A stretch of DNA of 64,000 nt, taken from the NCBI RefSeq assembly GCF_000513895.2, contig NZ_CP165783.1, forward strand, positions 1,240,001 to 1,304,000, written 5' to 3'. This stretch comes from Ensifer sp. WSM1721. GTDB lineage: Bacteria; Pseudomonadota; Alphaproteobacteria; Rhizobiales; Rhizobiaceae. The translations under genes and the position numbers were made by a program. The stretch's first letter is position 1; the number at the start of each line of letters is the position of its first letter. This document shows positions 55,635 to 64,000 of this stretch, piece by piece. The notes under the pieces are model-generated. The model saw only the letters and a program-made list of their open reading frames with translations. It ran no database searches and was not told where the DNA came from.

Positions 55635-57692
55635 CTAATTCCTCGTCTTCGCCACCATCGTCAGTACATCATATTGCGCGACGGTTGCGCCAGTCTGATT
55701 GGTGACGCGGCAGTCCCAGCGCACCTCGCCATGCTCGGCATTCGCGCGCGGGTTGATCTCCTTGCAGGTGAGCCGGACCTGCAGAACGTCGCCGGGATAG
55801 ACCGGCGTCAGGAAGCGCAGATTATCGACGCCGTAGTTCGCGAGCACCGGCCCGGGGGCCGGATCGACGAAGAGACCGGCGGCGAAGGAGACGATCAGAT
55901 AGCCATGGGCGACGCGTCCGTCGAAGAAGGGATTGGCGCGCGCCGCCTCCTCGTCCATATGGGCGTAGAAGGTGTCGCCGGTAAAGTTGGCGAAATGCTC
56001 GATATCTTCGAGCGTCACGGTGCGGGTAGCGGTCACGAGCTGATCACCTATCCGCAGTTCCGCGAGCGACTTGCGGAAGGGATGCTCGCCGTCGACCCGT
56101 GCCGGCGCACCCTCGATCCAGCGGCCGGTGACCGCCGAGATGAGGCCCGGCGCACCCTGAACGGCGGTGCGCTGCATGTAATGCTTGACGCCGCGCATGC
56201 CGCCCAGTTCCTCGCCGCCGCCCGCCCGGCCCGGGCCGCCATGCACGAGGCCCGGCATGGGCGAGCCGTGTCCGGTCGAGGACTTCGCGCTCAAGCGGTT
56301 GCCGATCATCACGCGGCCATGAAACGGCGCCATACCGAGGACCAGCTCCTGCGTAATGGCGGGATCATTGGTGAAGACGGAGGTGACGAGGCTGCCCTTG
56401 CCGCGCTTCACCAGTTCCACCGCCTCTTCCGCCGTGTCATAGGGCATGGCGGTGCTCACGGGTCCGAAGGCCTCGACATCGTGAACCGCCCGCGCGGTGA
56501 CCGGCTTGCCGCAATAGAGAAGGACGGGATTGAGGAAGGCTCCCGCTTCCGCGTCACCGGAAACCACCTGCACCCTCTCGGGATCCCCGACGATGATTTC
56601 CGCGTCGACGCCGAGATCGCGGATGCGCGCCCGCACCTCCTCCCGCTGACCAAGACTCGCCAACGGCCCCATGCGTACGCTTTCGTCGGCCGGGTTGCCG
56701 AGCGTGATCTTGCCGAGCCGCGCGCCAAGCGCTTCGACCAGCGCGTCGCAGTGGGCACGCGGCGCGATGACCCGGCGGATGGCGGTGCATTTCTGCCCGG
56801 CCTTCGCCGTCATCTCTCGGGCGACCTCCTTGACGAAGAGATCGAATTCCTCCGTGCCGGGGGCCGCATCAAGACCGAGAACCGCCGCATTGAGGCTGTC
56901 GGCCTCCATGGTGAAGCGCACCGAATTCTCGACGATCGCCGGGTGGGTCTTGAGCTTGCGCCCTGTCACAGCCGAGCCGGTGAAGGTCACCACGTCCTGG
57001 CCGTCGACATGGTCGAGCAGGTCTCCGACGGAGCCGCAGACGAGTTGGACCGCTCCTTCCGGCAAGAGCCCGGTCTCGAGCATCCGTCGCACCATGAGCT
57101 CGGTGAGATAGGCGGTCTGGCTCGCCGGTTTGACGATCGCCGGCATGCCCGCAAGCAGCGTCGGCGCCAGCTTCTCCAGCATGCCCCAGCAGGGGAAGTT
57201 GAAGGCATTGATGTGGATCGCCACCCCCTGAAGCGGGCTCAGGATGTGCTGGGCTGAGAAGGTTCCATCGCGCGACAGGGCCTCGATGTCGCCGTCGACG
57301 AGGACGCGCGTGTTCGGCAACTCCCGACGCCCCTTCGAGGCATAGGAGAAGAGCGTGCCGATGCCGCCTTCGATGTCGATCCAGCTATCCGTCCGGGTGG
57401 CGCCGGTGGCGGTCGAGAGCGCGTAGAACTCCTCCTTGCGCTCCATTAGGGCCTGCGCGAGCGCCTTCAGCATCACTGCGCGCTCGTGGAACGACATGCG
57501 CCGCAGCACCGGACCGGCTTTCTCGCGGCCGTAAGCGAGCGCGGCCGCGAAATCGATGCCGCTCGAATCGATCAGCGCCACCGGCGCGCCTGTCGCGGCG
57601 TCGAGCAAGGCGACCCCTTCCTTTGCCCCCCGCGTCCAGACGCCGCCGACATAGCTTTCGAGACGGCGGGGGCGGTCTGCCAGTACGTTCAT
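55635..57692 (-). CDS. paaZ: PaaZ, bifunctional oxepin-CoA hydrolase / aldehyde dehydrogenase
   Basis: This 685-residue fusion has an N-terminal aldehyde dehydrogenase domain (nucleophile C302 in [10 protein letters not shown]; glutamate in FTMEADSLN) and a C-terminal MaoC-type hydratase domain (about residues 540-680; [20 protein letters not shown], then DGRVAHGY with the catalytic Asp and His). It opens the oxepin ring and oxidises the resulting semialdehyde to 3-oxo-5,6-dehydrosuberyl-CoA. The length is as in E. coli PaaZ (681). Confidence 0.94.
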   Translation of the reverse strand: MNVLADRPRRLESYVGGVWTRGAKEGVALLDAATGAPVALIDSSGIDFAAALAYGREKAGPVLRRMSFHERAVMLKALAQALMERKEEFYALSTATGATRTDSWIDIEGGIGTLFSYASKGRRELPNTRVLVDGDIEALSRDGTFSAQHILSPLQGVAIHINAFNFPCWGMLEKLAPTLLAGMPAIVKPASQTAYLTELMVRRMLETGLLPEGAVQLVCGSVGDLLDHVDGQDVVTFTGSAVTGRKLKTHPAIVENSVRFTMEADSLNAAVLGLDAAPGTEEFDLFVKEVAREMTAKAGQKCTAIRRVIAPRAHCDALVEALGARLGKITLGNPADESVRMGPLASLGQREEVRARIRDLGVDAEIIVGDPERVQVVSGDAEAGAFLNPVLLYCGKPVTARAVHDVEAFGPVSTAMPYDTAEEAVELVKRGKGSLVTSVFTNDPAITQELVLGMAPFHGRVMIGNRLSAKSSTGHGSPMPGLVHGGPGRAGGGEELGGMRGVKHYMQRTAVQGAPGLISAVTGRWIEGAPARVDGEHPFRKSLAELRIGDQLVTATRTVTLEDIEHFANFTGDTFYAHMDEEAARANPFFDGRVAHGYLIVSFAAGLFVDPAPGPVLANYGVDNLRFLTPVYPGDVLQVRLTCKEINPRANAEHGEVRWDCRVTNQTGATVAQYDVLTMVAKTRN

Positions 57693-57707
57693 CGGGTGTT
57701 CCTTCCG

Positions 57708-58484
57708 TCAGTTCAAATTCAGCGCGGCAAGCTCGGCATCGACGGCCGCCTGCCATTCGGCGAGCAGCGTCTCGTTGGGTTTGTGGCGCAGGCCCAGACG
57801 GGCGAGCATCTCGTAACGGGCGGAGCCCGAAAGCCCGAAGCTCGCGGCGACCCGCGGACGCCAATAGGCGACCGCCTCTCGCGCGGCGCGCCGCCCCTCC
57901 TCCGTCTCGACAATGCGCTTCAGCCCCTCGACGCCGAGTTCGGCATGATGAGCCTCGCGCGGCAGGATCACCCGGAACACCTCGGCGAGCGGCTGGTAAG
58001 AGACGCGCGCCAGTTCACCGAGCTGGATGACAACGGCCTTACCCATGAGCACGTTCATAACGACCGCATCGATCCAGCCTTGAAGCGGATAGTGAAGGAC
58101 CGAGAGGCGCATGTCGCCGCCCCGGCGCTCCGCGCCGATGTCGGCATCGCGGGGAAACCGCGCCGACCAGGGATGATGGACTGCATAGCGCGCCGTATCG
58201 GCGCCGAAGCTGCCCATGATCTCAAGCACCTGGCCCGCGTGATCGGCCTTTTCCAGTACGATCCGCGCCGCCGCGATGCGCTCCTTGATCCCCGGTGCTT
58301 CGTTGATGACGTCGGCGAAGCCGGCCGAGCCGGCGAGTTCGCTGTCGACGAAGCTCGCCATCAGCCGCAGGAGCTCGCCGCGGTATCGTGGCGGCACATT
58401 GTCCGGCGAGGTGAGCACGCCGCCTTGGGCGAGATAGTCCTCGATCGGCATGGTGTCGGACGCATCAGGCTTCGTATCGGACAT
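57708..58484 (-). CDS. Additional PaaA-like phenylacetic acid catabolic family protein
   Basis: This 258-residue protein belongs to the PaaA/PaaC ferritin-fold family and aligns by eye better with PaaA than PaaC: FVDSELAGSAGF matches Paa[11 protein letters not shown], and ARVSYQPLAEVFRVI precedes the ExxH motif REAHHAE. The first ExxH motif is altered (KADH, with lysine where PaaA has glutamate in EAGH), so the diiron site looks incomplete. It lies between paaE and paaZ with 16- and 15-base gaps. Its task is unknown; it may be a structural or regulatory oxygenase partner. The ATG at 58484 follows GGGAGGAAG. Confidence 0.8.
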   Translation of the reverse strand: MSDTKPDASDTMPIEDYLAQGGVLTSPDNVPPRYRGELLRLMASFVDSELAGSAGFADVINEAPGIKERIAAARIVLEKADHAGQVLEIMGSFGADTARYAVHHPWSARFPRDADIGAERRGGDMRLSVLHYPLQGWIDAVVMNVLMGKAVVIQLGELARVSYQPLAEVFRVILPREAHHAELGVEGLKRIVETEEGRRAAREAVAYWRPRVAASFGLSGSARYEMLARLGLRHKPNETLLAEWQAAVDAELAALNLN

Positions 58485-58500
58485 GGCTTCCTCCCATCCC

Positions 58501-59577
58501 TCACTGATCATAGCTGACGACGATCCGGTCGCTCAGCGGATAGCATTGGCAGGTCAGCACGTAGCCCTGGCGCACCTCGTAGTCCTCCAGTGCGTGGTTG
58601 GTCTCCATCTCCACCTCCCCCTCGATCACCTTTGCGCGGCAGGTGGAACAGACCCCCGCCTTGCAGGCATAGGGCGCGTCCATCCTGTTTTCGAGCGCGG
58701 CTTCGAGAAGGCTCTGCCCCTGCTTCGGAAAGGTGAAGCTGCGCGTCGTGCCGTCGAGCGTCACGGTCGCCTCGCAGGTCGCATGCCGGTCCGCATTTTC
58801 GGCACTTACGGCCTTGCGGCGGGGGCGGCCGGGCTGCGAGGAGGCGAAGAGCTCGAACTTGATCTGCTCGTCGCGGACGCCGTGTTCGCGCAGCGCGGCG
58901 GCGACCGTCAGCATCATCGGCTCCGGGCCGCAGATGAAGGCGGTGTCGACCGACGCCAGGTCGATCCAGTTGCGGAACAGGCCCGCGCATTTCGCCGCGT
59001 CGAGGCGGCCGGTGAAGAGATCGATGTCCTGCACCTCGCTCTCGAGGATATGCAGCACCGAGAGCCGCCCGAGATAGAGGTTCTTGAGGTCTTCCAGCTC
59101 CTCGCGGAACATGATCGAGCTGACGTGGCGGTTGGCATAAACCAGCGTGAACTCCGACCGCGGCTCGCGCGAAAGCGTCGTCTTGATGATCGACAGCACT
59201 GGCGTGATGCCGCTGCCGCCGGCAACGCCGAGATAGTGTTTTGCCACGTCCGGCTCGATCGGGGTAAAGAAAGCCCCCATCGGCGGCATGGCCTCCACCG
59301 TGTCGCCGGGCTCAAGCGCCTCATTCGCCCAGGTGGAGAAGCAGCCGCCGTCCACGCGCTTGATGCCGACGCGCAACACGCCCTCGTCGAGCCCGGCGCA
59401 GATCGAATAGGATCGGCGCAATTCCTCGCCGTCGAACATCCGGCGGAACGTCAGATATTGCCCCTGCGTGAAATGGAACGCGGAGCGGTCTTCCTCCCGC
59501 GGCTGAAGCGTCACGACCACGGCATCGCGCGTTTCGCGCCGGACTTCGGTGACTTGAAGGGGGTGGAAACGTGCCAT
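58501..59577 (-). CDS. paaE: PaaE, phenylacetyl-CoA epoxidase reductase
   Basis: This 358-residue flavo-iron-sulfur reductase has the FAD motif RSYSIC near residue 54, NAD-binding GGSGITPVLS near 118, and a C-terminal plant-type 2Fe-2S centre with C305, C310, C313 and C343. It passes electrons from NADPH to the PaaABC oxygenase. It starts 28 bases after paaD. Confidence 0.94.
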   Translation of the reverse strand: MARFHPLQVTEVRRETRDAVVVTLQPREEDRSAFHFTQGQYLTFRRMFDGEELRRSYSICAGLDEGVLRVGIKRVDGGCFSTWANEALEPGDTVEAMPPMGAFFTPIEPDVAKHYLGVAGGSGITPVLSIIKTTLSREPRSEFTLVYANRHVSSIMFREELEDLKNLYLGRLSVLHILESEVQDIDLFTGRLDAAKCAGLFRNWIDLASVDTAFICGPEPMMLTVAAALREHGVRDEQIKFELFASSQPGRPRRKAVSAENADRHATCEATVTLDGTTRSFTFPKQGQSLLEAALENRMDAPYACKAGVCSTCRAKVIEGEVEMETNHALEDYEVRQGYVLTCQCYPLSDRIVVSYDQ

Positions 59578-59605
59578 TTAAGCGGGCCTCACTCGTGGCA
59601 TCCGG

Positions 59606-60130
59606 TCAGATGCACTTGAAATAATCGAAGGGTTCAAGACAGTCTGAGCAGCGATAGCTCGCCTTGCAGGGGGTCGAGCCGAACTGGCTGATCTTCTCGG
59701 TCCGGGTGGAGCCGCAGCGGGGACAGGCGATCGTCAGGTTCGAACGGCCGGAGAGGCGCTCGATCCGCTTGAGCAGCCTGCCATCGGCGGCCGTGCCGTC
59801 GATCGGCGGCGCGATGCCATAGGCTTTCAGCTTCTCGCGGCCCTCGGAAGTGATCCAGTCGGTCGTCCAGGCGGGTGAAAGCCGGCGTTCGAGCCTGATG
59901 CTTTCGATCCCCTTCTCGTTCAGCGCCCGTTCGATGTCGAGGTTGATGGCCGTCGTGGCGGGGCAACCCGAATAGGTCGGCGTCACCGTCACCACCAGCG
60001 TTTCGCCGTCCCAGGCGACGTCGCGGACGATGCCGAGGTCGATGACCGAGATCACCGGAATCTCCGGATCTGGCACCTCAGCGAGCCAGCGCCATATGTC
60101 CTTGAGCGAGGTCCTCGTCACTGTCACCAC
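59606..60130 (-). CDS. paaD: PaaD, epoxidase maturation protein
   Basis: This 174-residue protein has an N-terminal MIP18/DUF59 domain (WLAEVPDPEIPVISVIDLGI, then TPTYSGCPATTAI) and a C-terminal zinc ribbon with the CPRCGS and CSDCLEPF cysteine pairs. It assists metal-centre assembly in the epoxidase system. The start is GTG at 60130 after GGGAGG; a second GTG follows directly, so the start may be one codon later. Confidence 0.92.
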   Translation of the reverse strand: MVTVTRTSLKDIWRWLAEVPDPEIPVISVIDLGIVRDVAWDGETLVVTVTPTYSGCPATTAINLDIERALNEKGIESIRLERRLSPAWTTDWITSEGREKLKAYGIAPPIDGTAADGRLLKRIERLSGRSNLTIACPRCGSTRTEKISQFGSTPCKASYRCSDCLEPFDYFKCI

Positions 60131-60140
60131 CGCCGCCTCC

Positions 60141-60929
60141 CTACCAGGTGGCGCCCGGATAGGCGCGTTGCAGGAATTGCAGATCGGCGAGGATATAGCC
60201 GAGATGCTCCGTATGGATGCCGCGCTTGCCGCCCTTGTGCATGTAGCCGTCGGCCGGTTTTTTCAACGTCGCCTCGGAAAGCGTTTCGGCAACCAGCGCG
60301 TCCCACTCGCTCCTGAGACTCTGAGGCTCGGGGGCAACATCCGCGGCGGCAAGTGCCGCGTCGGACGCCTCGTTGACGAACATCTCGCCGGTATAGGGCC
60401 AGAGGTCGTCAAGCGTCTCTTGCATGCGGGTGTGGCTTTCCGCCGTTCCGTCGCCGAGACGGATCACGAGATCCCGGCTGCGTTCGAGATGGTAGGATAC
60501 TTCCTTCAACGCCTTCTCGGCGATCTCGGCGATGCGCTTGTCGGAGGATCCCAGAAGCGCCTGCAGACAGAGGTAATGCCAGGCGTCGAAGAGGAACTGA
60601 CGCATCAGCGTCTTGCCGAAATCGCCGTTCGGGCGCTCGGTAAGCAGCAGGTTACGGAAATCATATGCATCACGGAGGAAAGCAAGATCGTCCGCGCTGC
60701 GGCCCTTTCCCTCGACCTCCCCCGCAAGACCGAGCCAAAGCTGCGTCTGGCCGATCAGGTCGAGCGCGGTGTTGGCAAGCGCGATATCCTCCTCGAGCGC
60801 CGGCGCATGGCCGCACCATTCCGATAGGCGGTGGCCGAGGATCAGCGTGTTATCGCCCAAGCGGAGCAGAAGCTCGAAGAGTGCAGCCTGATCGACGGCC
60901 GCTTCCGTCACGGTTACGCTCCCCATCAC
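60141..60929 (-). CDS. paaC: PaaC, phenylacetyl-CoA epoxidase structural subunit
   Basis: This 262-residue ferritin-fold subunit has the PaaC pattern LGDNTLILGHRLSEWCGHAP at the N-terminus and ALDLIGQTQLWLGLAGE near residue 54, in place of a metal-binding motif. It forms the heterodimer with PaaA. Its ATG overlaps the paaB stop codon by 4 bases. Confidence 0.94.
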   Translation of the reverse strand: MMGSVTVTEAAVDQAALFELLLRLGDNTLILGHRLSEWCGHAPALEEDIALANTALDLIGQTQLWLGLAGEVEGKGRSADDLAFLRDAYDFRNLLLTERPNGDFGKTLMRQFLFDAWHYLCLQALLGSSDKRIAEIAEKALKEVSYHLERSRDLVIRLGDGTAESHTRMQETLDDLWPYTGEMFVNEASDAALAAADVAPEPQSLRSEWDALVAETLSEATLKKPADGYMHKGGKRGIHTEHLGYILADLQFLQRAYPGATW

Positions 60930-61210
60930 ATGTGCCCCACTTCATCGGGAATGTCGAAGAACGTCGGGTGGCGGTAGACTTTCGAGTTCGACGGTTCGAA
61001 CAGCGGCCCTTTTTCAGAAGGCGAGCTTGCCACTATAGCGCTCGAACGCACCACCCAGATGCTCACCCCCTCGTTGCGGCGGGTATAGACGTCGCGGGCG
61101 TTGTTGATCGCCATCTCGGCATCGGGCGCGTGGAGGCTGCCAACGTGGCGATGATTGAGGCCGTGCTGGCCGCGGATGAAGACCTCCCAGAGGGGCCATT
61201 CGCTGGACAT
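60926..61210 (-). CDS. paaB: PaaB, phenylacetyl-CoA epoxidase subunit
   Basis: This 94-residue subunit starts MSSEWPLWEVFIRGQHGLNH and contains VGSLHAPDAEMAINNARDVY, the full family pattern. PaaB bridges PaaAC heterodimers in the active epoxidase. It lies 56 bases after paaA. Confidence 0.95.
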   Translation of the reverse strand: MSSEWPLWEVFIRGQHGLNHRHVGSLHAPDAEMAINNARDVYTRRNEGVSIWVVRSSAIVASSPSEKGPLFEPSNSKVYRHPTFFDIPDEVGHM

Positions 61211-61266
61211 GTTTCTCTCCCAACTTTCACGGACTTGGCGGAACGAACCCGCGAAATCCGATTGTC

Positions 61267-62271
61267 CTATTCGGCGGCGACCTGCTTGCCGGCGCGGCGA
61301 GCGGCCTGCTTCTCGGCATAAGCGGTCAGGCCGTCCCGGAACCAGGCGCCGTCCTCCCAGGCCTTTTTGCGCGCGCCGAGGCGTTCGGCGTTGCACGGGC
61401 CGTTTCCGGCGATCACCTCGAAGAATTCTTTCCAGTCCGGCTCGCCGAAATCGTAGCCGCCCTTCTTCTCGTTCCACTTGAGCTCCGGATCGGGAACGGT
61501 GAGACCGAGATATTTCGCCTGCGGCACCGTCTGGTCGACGAATTTCTGCCGGAGTTCGTCGTTGGAGTTTTGCTTGATCTTCCAGGCCATGGACTGGGCC
61601 GAATGAACCGAGGCGTCGTCCGAGGGGCCGAACATCATCAGGGACGGCCACCACCAGCGGTTCAGCGCGTCCTGCACCATGACCTTCTGCGCCGATGTGC
61701 CCTTCACCATCTTCATCAGGATGTCGTAGCCCTGGCGCTGGTGGAAGCTCTCCTCCTTGCAGATGCGGATCATCGCGCGGGAATAGGGGCCGTAGGAACA
61801 GCGCTGCAGCGGCACCTGGTTCATGATCGCCGCGCCATCGACCAGCCAGCCGATGGCGCCGATGTCCGCCCAGGAGAGCGTCGGATAGTTGAAGATCGAG
61901 GAATACTTGGCCTTGCCCGAGTGCAGCTGCTCATACATCTCGTCGCGGCTGATCCCGAGCGTCTCGGCCGCACAGTAGAGATAGAGGCCGTGGCCTGCTT
62001 CGTCCTGCACCTTGGCAAGCAGGATCGCCTTCCGTTCGAGCGTCGGCGCGCGGGTGATCCAGTTGCCCTCGGGCAGCTGGCCGACGATCTCGGAATGGGC
62101 GTGCTGGCTGATCTGGCGGATGAGCGTCTTGCGATAGCCTTCCGGCATCCACTCCTTCGGCTCGATCTTCTGGCCCACATCGATGCGCTCCTGGAAGGCG
62201 CGCTCCTGAGGCTCCATCTCGTCGAGGCTTTTGACGCGGGCGGCGTCCGTTTTCACCATTTGTGCGTACAT
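61267..62271 (-). CDS. paaA: PaaA, phenylacetyl-CoA epoxidase catalytic subunit
   Basis: This 334-residue diiron subunit has both ExxH motifs: EAGH in [13 protein letters not shown] and ESFH in [11 protein letters not shown], with additional carboxylates in HAHSEIVG. It epoxidises the ring of phenylacetyl-CoA with oxygen. GGAGGAGAAGG precedes the ATG at 62271. It starts 16 bases after paaJ stops. Confidence 0.95.
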   Translation of the reverse strand: MYAQMVKTDAARVKSLDEMEPQERAFQERIDVGQKIEPKEWMPEGYRKTLIRQISQHAHSEIVGQLPEGNWITRAPTLERKAILLAKVQDEAGHGLYLYCAAETLGISRDEMYEQLHSGKAKYSSIFNYPTLSWADIGAIGWLVDGAAIMNQVPLQRCSYGPYSRAMIRICKEESFHQRQGYDILMKMVKGTSAQKVMVQDALNRWWWPSLMMFGPSDDASVHSAQSMAWKIKQNSNDELRQKFVDQTVPQAKYLGLTVPDPELKWNEKKGGYDFGEPDWKEFFEVIAGNGPCNAERLGARKKAWEDGAWFRDGLTAYAEKQAARRAGKQVAAE

Positions 62272-62287
62272 GGGTCCTTCTCCTCCG

Positions 62288-63493
62288 TCAGACGCGCTCG
62301 AGAATGATCGCGATGCCCTGGCCGACGCCGATGCACATGGTACAGAGCGCGTAGCGGCCGCCCTGGCGATGAAGCTGATAAGTGGCGGTCGTCACCAGCC
62401 GTGCGCCGCTCATACCGAGCGGATGCCCTATGGCAATCGCACCGCCGTTGGGGTTCACATGCGCCGCGTCATCCGGCAGCCCAAGGTCGCGCAGCACCGC
62501 AAGGGCCTGCGAGGCAAACGCCTCATTGAGTTCGATCACGTCCATCTGATCGATCGATAGTCGGGCGCGTTCAAGCACTCTGCGCGCCGCAGGCGCCGGA
62601 CCGATGCCCATGATGCGCGGTTCGACGCCCGCCGCCGCCATGGCGACGACGCGAGCCTTGGGCGTCAGCCCCTCGGCCTTCATCGCCCTCTCACCCGCGA
62701 TCAGCAGCGCCGCCGCACCGTCATTGACGCCCGAAGCGTTGCCGGCCGTGACCGTGCGGTCTGGAGCGTTCACTCCTTTGAGCTTGGCGAGCTGCTCGAC
62801 CGTCGTGCCCGGACGGGGATGCTCGTCGCGGTCGACTAGGATGGGATCGCCCTTCTTTTGCGGCACCACGACCGGAACATGCTCTTCCGCGAAGAGGCCC
62901 GCCTCCTGTGCCGCCGCCCAGCGCGTCTGGCTGCGGGCGGCGAACGCATCCTGATCGGCGCGACTGACGCCGAAATCCTCGGCCACATTGTCGGCCGTCT
63001 CCGGCATGGAATCAACACCGAAGGCCGCCTTCAGCCTGGGGTTCACAAAGCGCCAGCCGATGGTGGTGTCGTATACCGCATTCGAGCGGGAGAAGGCGCT
63101 TTCGGCCTTGGGCATCACAAAGGGCGCGCGGCTCATGCTTTCGACGCCGCCGGCGATCACCATGTCGCAGTCGCCGGCGCGGATCGCCCTCGCCGCCATG
63201 CCCACTGCATCCATGCCCGATCCGCAGAGGCGGTTGACCGTCGTCGCCGGAACCGAAACGGGCATGCCCGAGAGCAGCACGGCCATGCGGCCGACATTGC
63301 GATTATCCTCGCCCGCCTGGTTCGCGCAGCCGTAGATGAGATCGTCGAGCTTCGACCAGTCGACTTCCGGATTGCGGCTCATCAGCGCCGCAAGCGGGAC
63401 AGCGGCGAGGTCATCGGCCCGGACGGATGAGAGCGCGCCGCCATAGCGGCCGATGGGCGTGCGCACTGCATCGCAGATGAAGGCCTCGGACAT
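62288..63493 (-). CDS. paaJ: 3-oxoadipyl-CoA thiolase (PaaJ/PcaF)
   Basis: This 401-residue thiolase has the acylated cysteine C90 in [10 protein letters not shown], the second-site [11 protein letters not shown] and [11 protein letters not shown], and the terminal CIGVGQG with the general-base cysteine. It cleaves 3-oxoadipyl-CoA to succinyl-CoA and acetyl-CoA, the last step of both the paa and the beta-ketoadipate pathways, so it could serve either. It leads the nine-gene reverse operon and has GGAGGAG before the ATG at 63493. Confidence 0.93.
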   Translation of the reverse strand: MSEAFICDAVRTPIGRYGGALSSVRADDLAAVPLAALMSRNPEVDWSKLDDLIYGCANQAGEDNRNVGRMAVLLSGMPVSVPATTVNRLCGSGMDAVGMAARAIRAGDCDMVIAGGVESMSRAPFVMPKAESAFSRSNAVYDTTIGWRFVNPRLKAAFGVDSMPETADNVAEDFGVSRADQDAFAARSQTRWAAAQEAGLFAEEHVPVVVPQKKGDPILVDRDEHPRPGTTVEQLAKLKGVNAPDRTVTAGNASGVNDGAAALLIAGERAMKAEGLTPKARVVAMAAAGVEPRIMGIGPAPAARRVLERARLSIDQMDVIELNEAFASQALAVLRDLGLPDDAAHVNPNGGAIAIGHPLGMSGARLVTTATYQLHRQGGRYALCTMCIGVGQGIAIILERV

Positions 63494-63534
63494 GCAACTC
63501 CTCCCGATTTCGACGGTCACTTCATTTTTCATTG

Positions 63535-63552
63535 ACCGACCGATCGGTTAGT
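63535..63552. promoter_or_regulatory. Probable PaaR (TetR-type) operator before paaJ
   Basis: ACCGACCGATCGGTTAGT is a near-perfect palindrome (core AACCGATCGGTT-like, mismatched only at two inner positions). It shares 14 of 18 positions with the site at 51487-51504. It lies 42 bases before the paaJ start codon, inside the 165-base gap to paaX. Confidence 0.65.
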
Positions 63553-63658
63553 TATTTAGCACAGCATATGTCACAGTTCAACAGAAATTGTCTCCATTTT
63601 TGTGACATGTCAGCACAGACATACGCGAAGGTGGATTTGGCTGGCGGCCGCCTCGCGG

Positions 63659-64000
63659 TTAGCTCCTCCGCCTTGTGGGGGGCTCACCGCCCAGCAGCGC
63701 CAGCCGACGCGCCATCGCCTCGCTCGCTATCGGAAGCGGCCCGGTCGCCGTCACGAAGTTCCGTGCGACATGGAGGTCGGCTTGCGGCGACAGGCTGCAA
63801 TAGAGCCGGGCGAACAGGCGGCGCGCGTCTTCGCCCGGCCAGCCGGCCGGAAGAACCTCTGACGGCAGGCGCGGGTCGCGCAGGGCCACGGAGCGGAATT
63901 GGTGGACGAGCAGGAGACGGGCCGTGAGGCAATCCGCCGGGACGATGCTGGCGCCGCCATCGAGGAGTTCGGCAAGAGGATCGAAACGTTGGAGAAAGCC
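63659..64000 (-). CDS. paaX: PaaX family transcriptional regulator, C-terminal part
   Basis: The last 113 codons of a gene that continues beyond the right end. The in-frame translation from 64000 includes LLDGGASIVPADCLTARLL and the characteristic FRSVALRDPRLPSEVLPAGW, then PGEDARRLFARLYC, which match the C-terminal domain of PaaX, the phenylacetyl-CoA-responsive repressor. The N-terminal helix-turn-helix lies outside the window. The TetR-type regulator at 54375 would make it the second paa regulator. Confidence 0.85.
   Translation of the reverse strand, partial: GFLQRFDPLAELLDGGASIVPADCLTARLLLVHQFRSVALRDPRLPSEVLPAGWPGEDARRLFARLYCSLSPQADLHVARNFVTATGPLPIASEAMARRLALLGGEPPTRRRS

Overview
The window looks like a replicon segment from a Sinorhizobium/Ensifer-type rhizobium (Rhizobiaceae, Alphaproteobacteria). 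The grounds are high GC, several DUF982 proteins, a complete thuR/thuEFGKAB disaccharide locus in the order known from rhizobia and Agrobacterium, a RIME1-type intergenic palindrome, and many promoters of the GGAAC-N18/19-TT class used by the alphaproteobacterial general stress sigma factor (EcfG, called RpoE2 in S. meliloti). No rRNA, tRNA, insertion sequence, prophage or CRISPR array was seen.

Bases 1-7,200 hold a block of small stress-type genes: four DUF982 proteins, a low-affinity-iron-permease-like membrane protein, an SDR enzyme, a tandem-CBS protein, DUF6074, DUF1236 and DUF3008 proteins, an EcfG-like ECF sigma factor, and facing it a 52-residue reading frame that resembles the NepR anti-sigma family. 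Eight candidate EcfG promoters lie in front of these genes. Bases 7,200-14,000 carry a CorC/hemolysin-family membrane protein, DUF992 and DUF922 envelope proteins, an Lrp/ornithine cyclodeaminase divergent pair and an RTX metalloprotease. Bases 14,500-22,200 hold a TetR-regulated RND efflux pump, a LysR/quinone-oxidoreductase divergent pair and an SPW-repeat protein.

Bases 22,400-30,300 are the thu locus: the LacI regulator ThuR is divergent from the binding protein, two permeases, the ATPase and the ThuA/ThuB catabolic pair. Bases 30,400-38,500 hold a membrane-anchored AraC regulator, a four-gene MacAB-like ABC efflux system with two separate FtsX-type permeases, a flavoprotein, a second SDR enzyme and a DoxX protein.

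Bases 38,600-64,000 form one aromatic-catabolism supercluster. A copper amine oxidase, an aldehyde dehydrogenase and a FeaR-like regulator would convert phenylethylamine-type amines to phenylacetate. A complete phenylacetyl-CoA (paa) pathway follows: PaaK activates phenylacetate, PaaABCDE makes the ring epoxide, PaaG isomerises it, PaaZ opens the ring, and a fused hydratase/dehydrogenase plus the thiolase PaaJ finish the beta-oxidation. Inside the cluster are a branched-chain-amino-acid-type ABC transporter, a second PaaN-type aldehyde dehydrogenase and an extra PaaA-like ferritin-fold protein. Two nearly identical 18-bp palindromes, one between the divergent paaN/paaG operons and one before the paaJABCDE operon, are probable sites for the TetR-type regulator encoded after paaK. 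The C-terminal part of a PaaX regulator runs off the right end.

Three copies of an intergenic palindrome with the core TTAAATCG/CGATTTAA (near 1.2, 13.9 and 22.4 kb) make up a dispersed repeat family.
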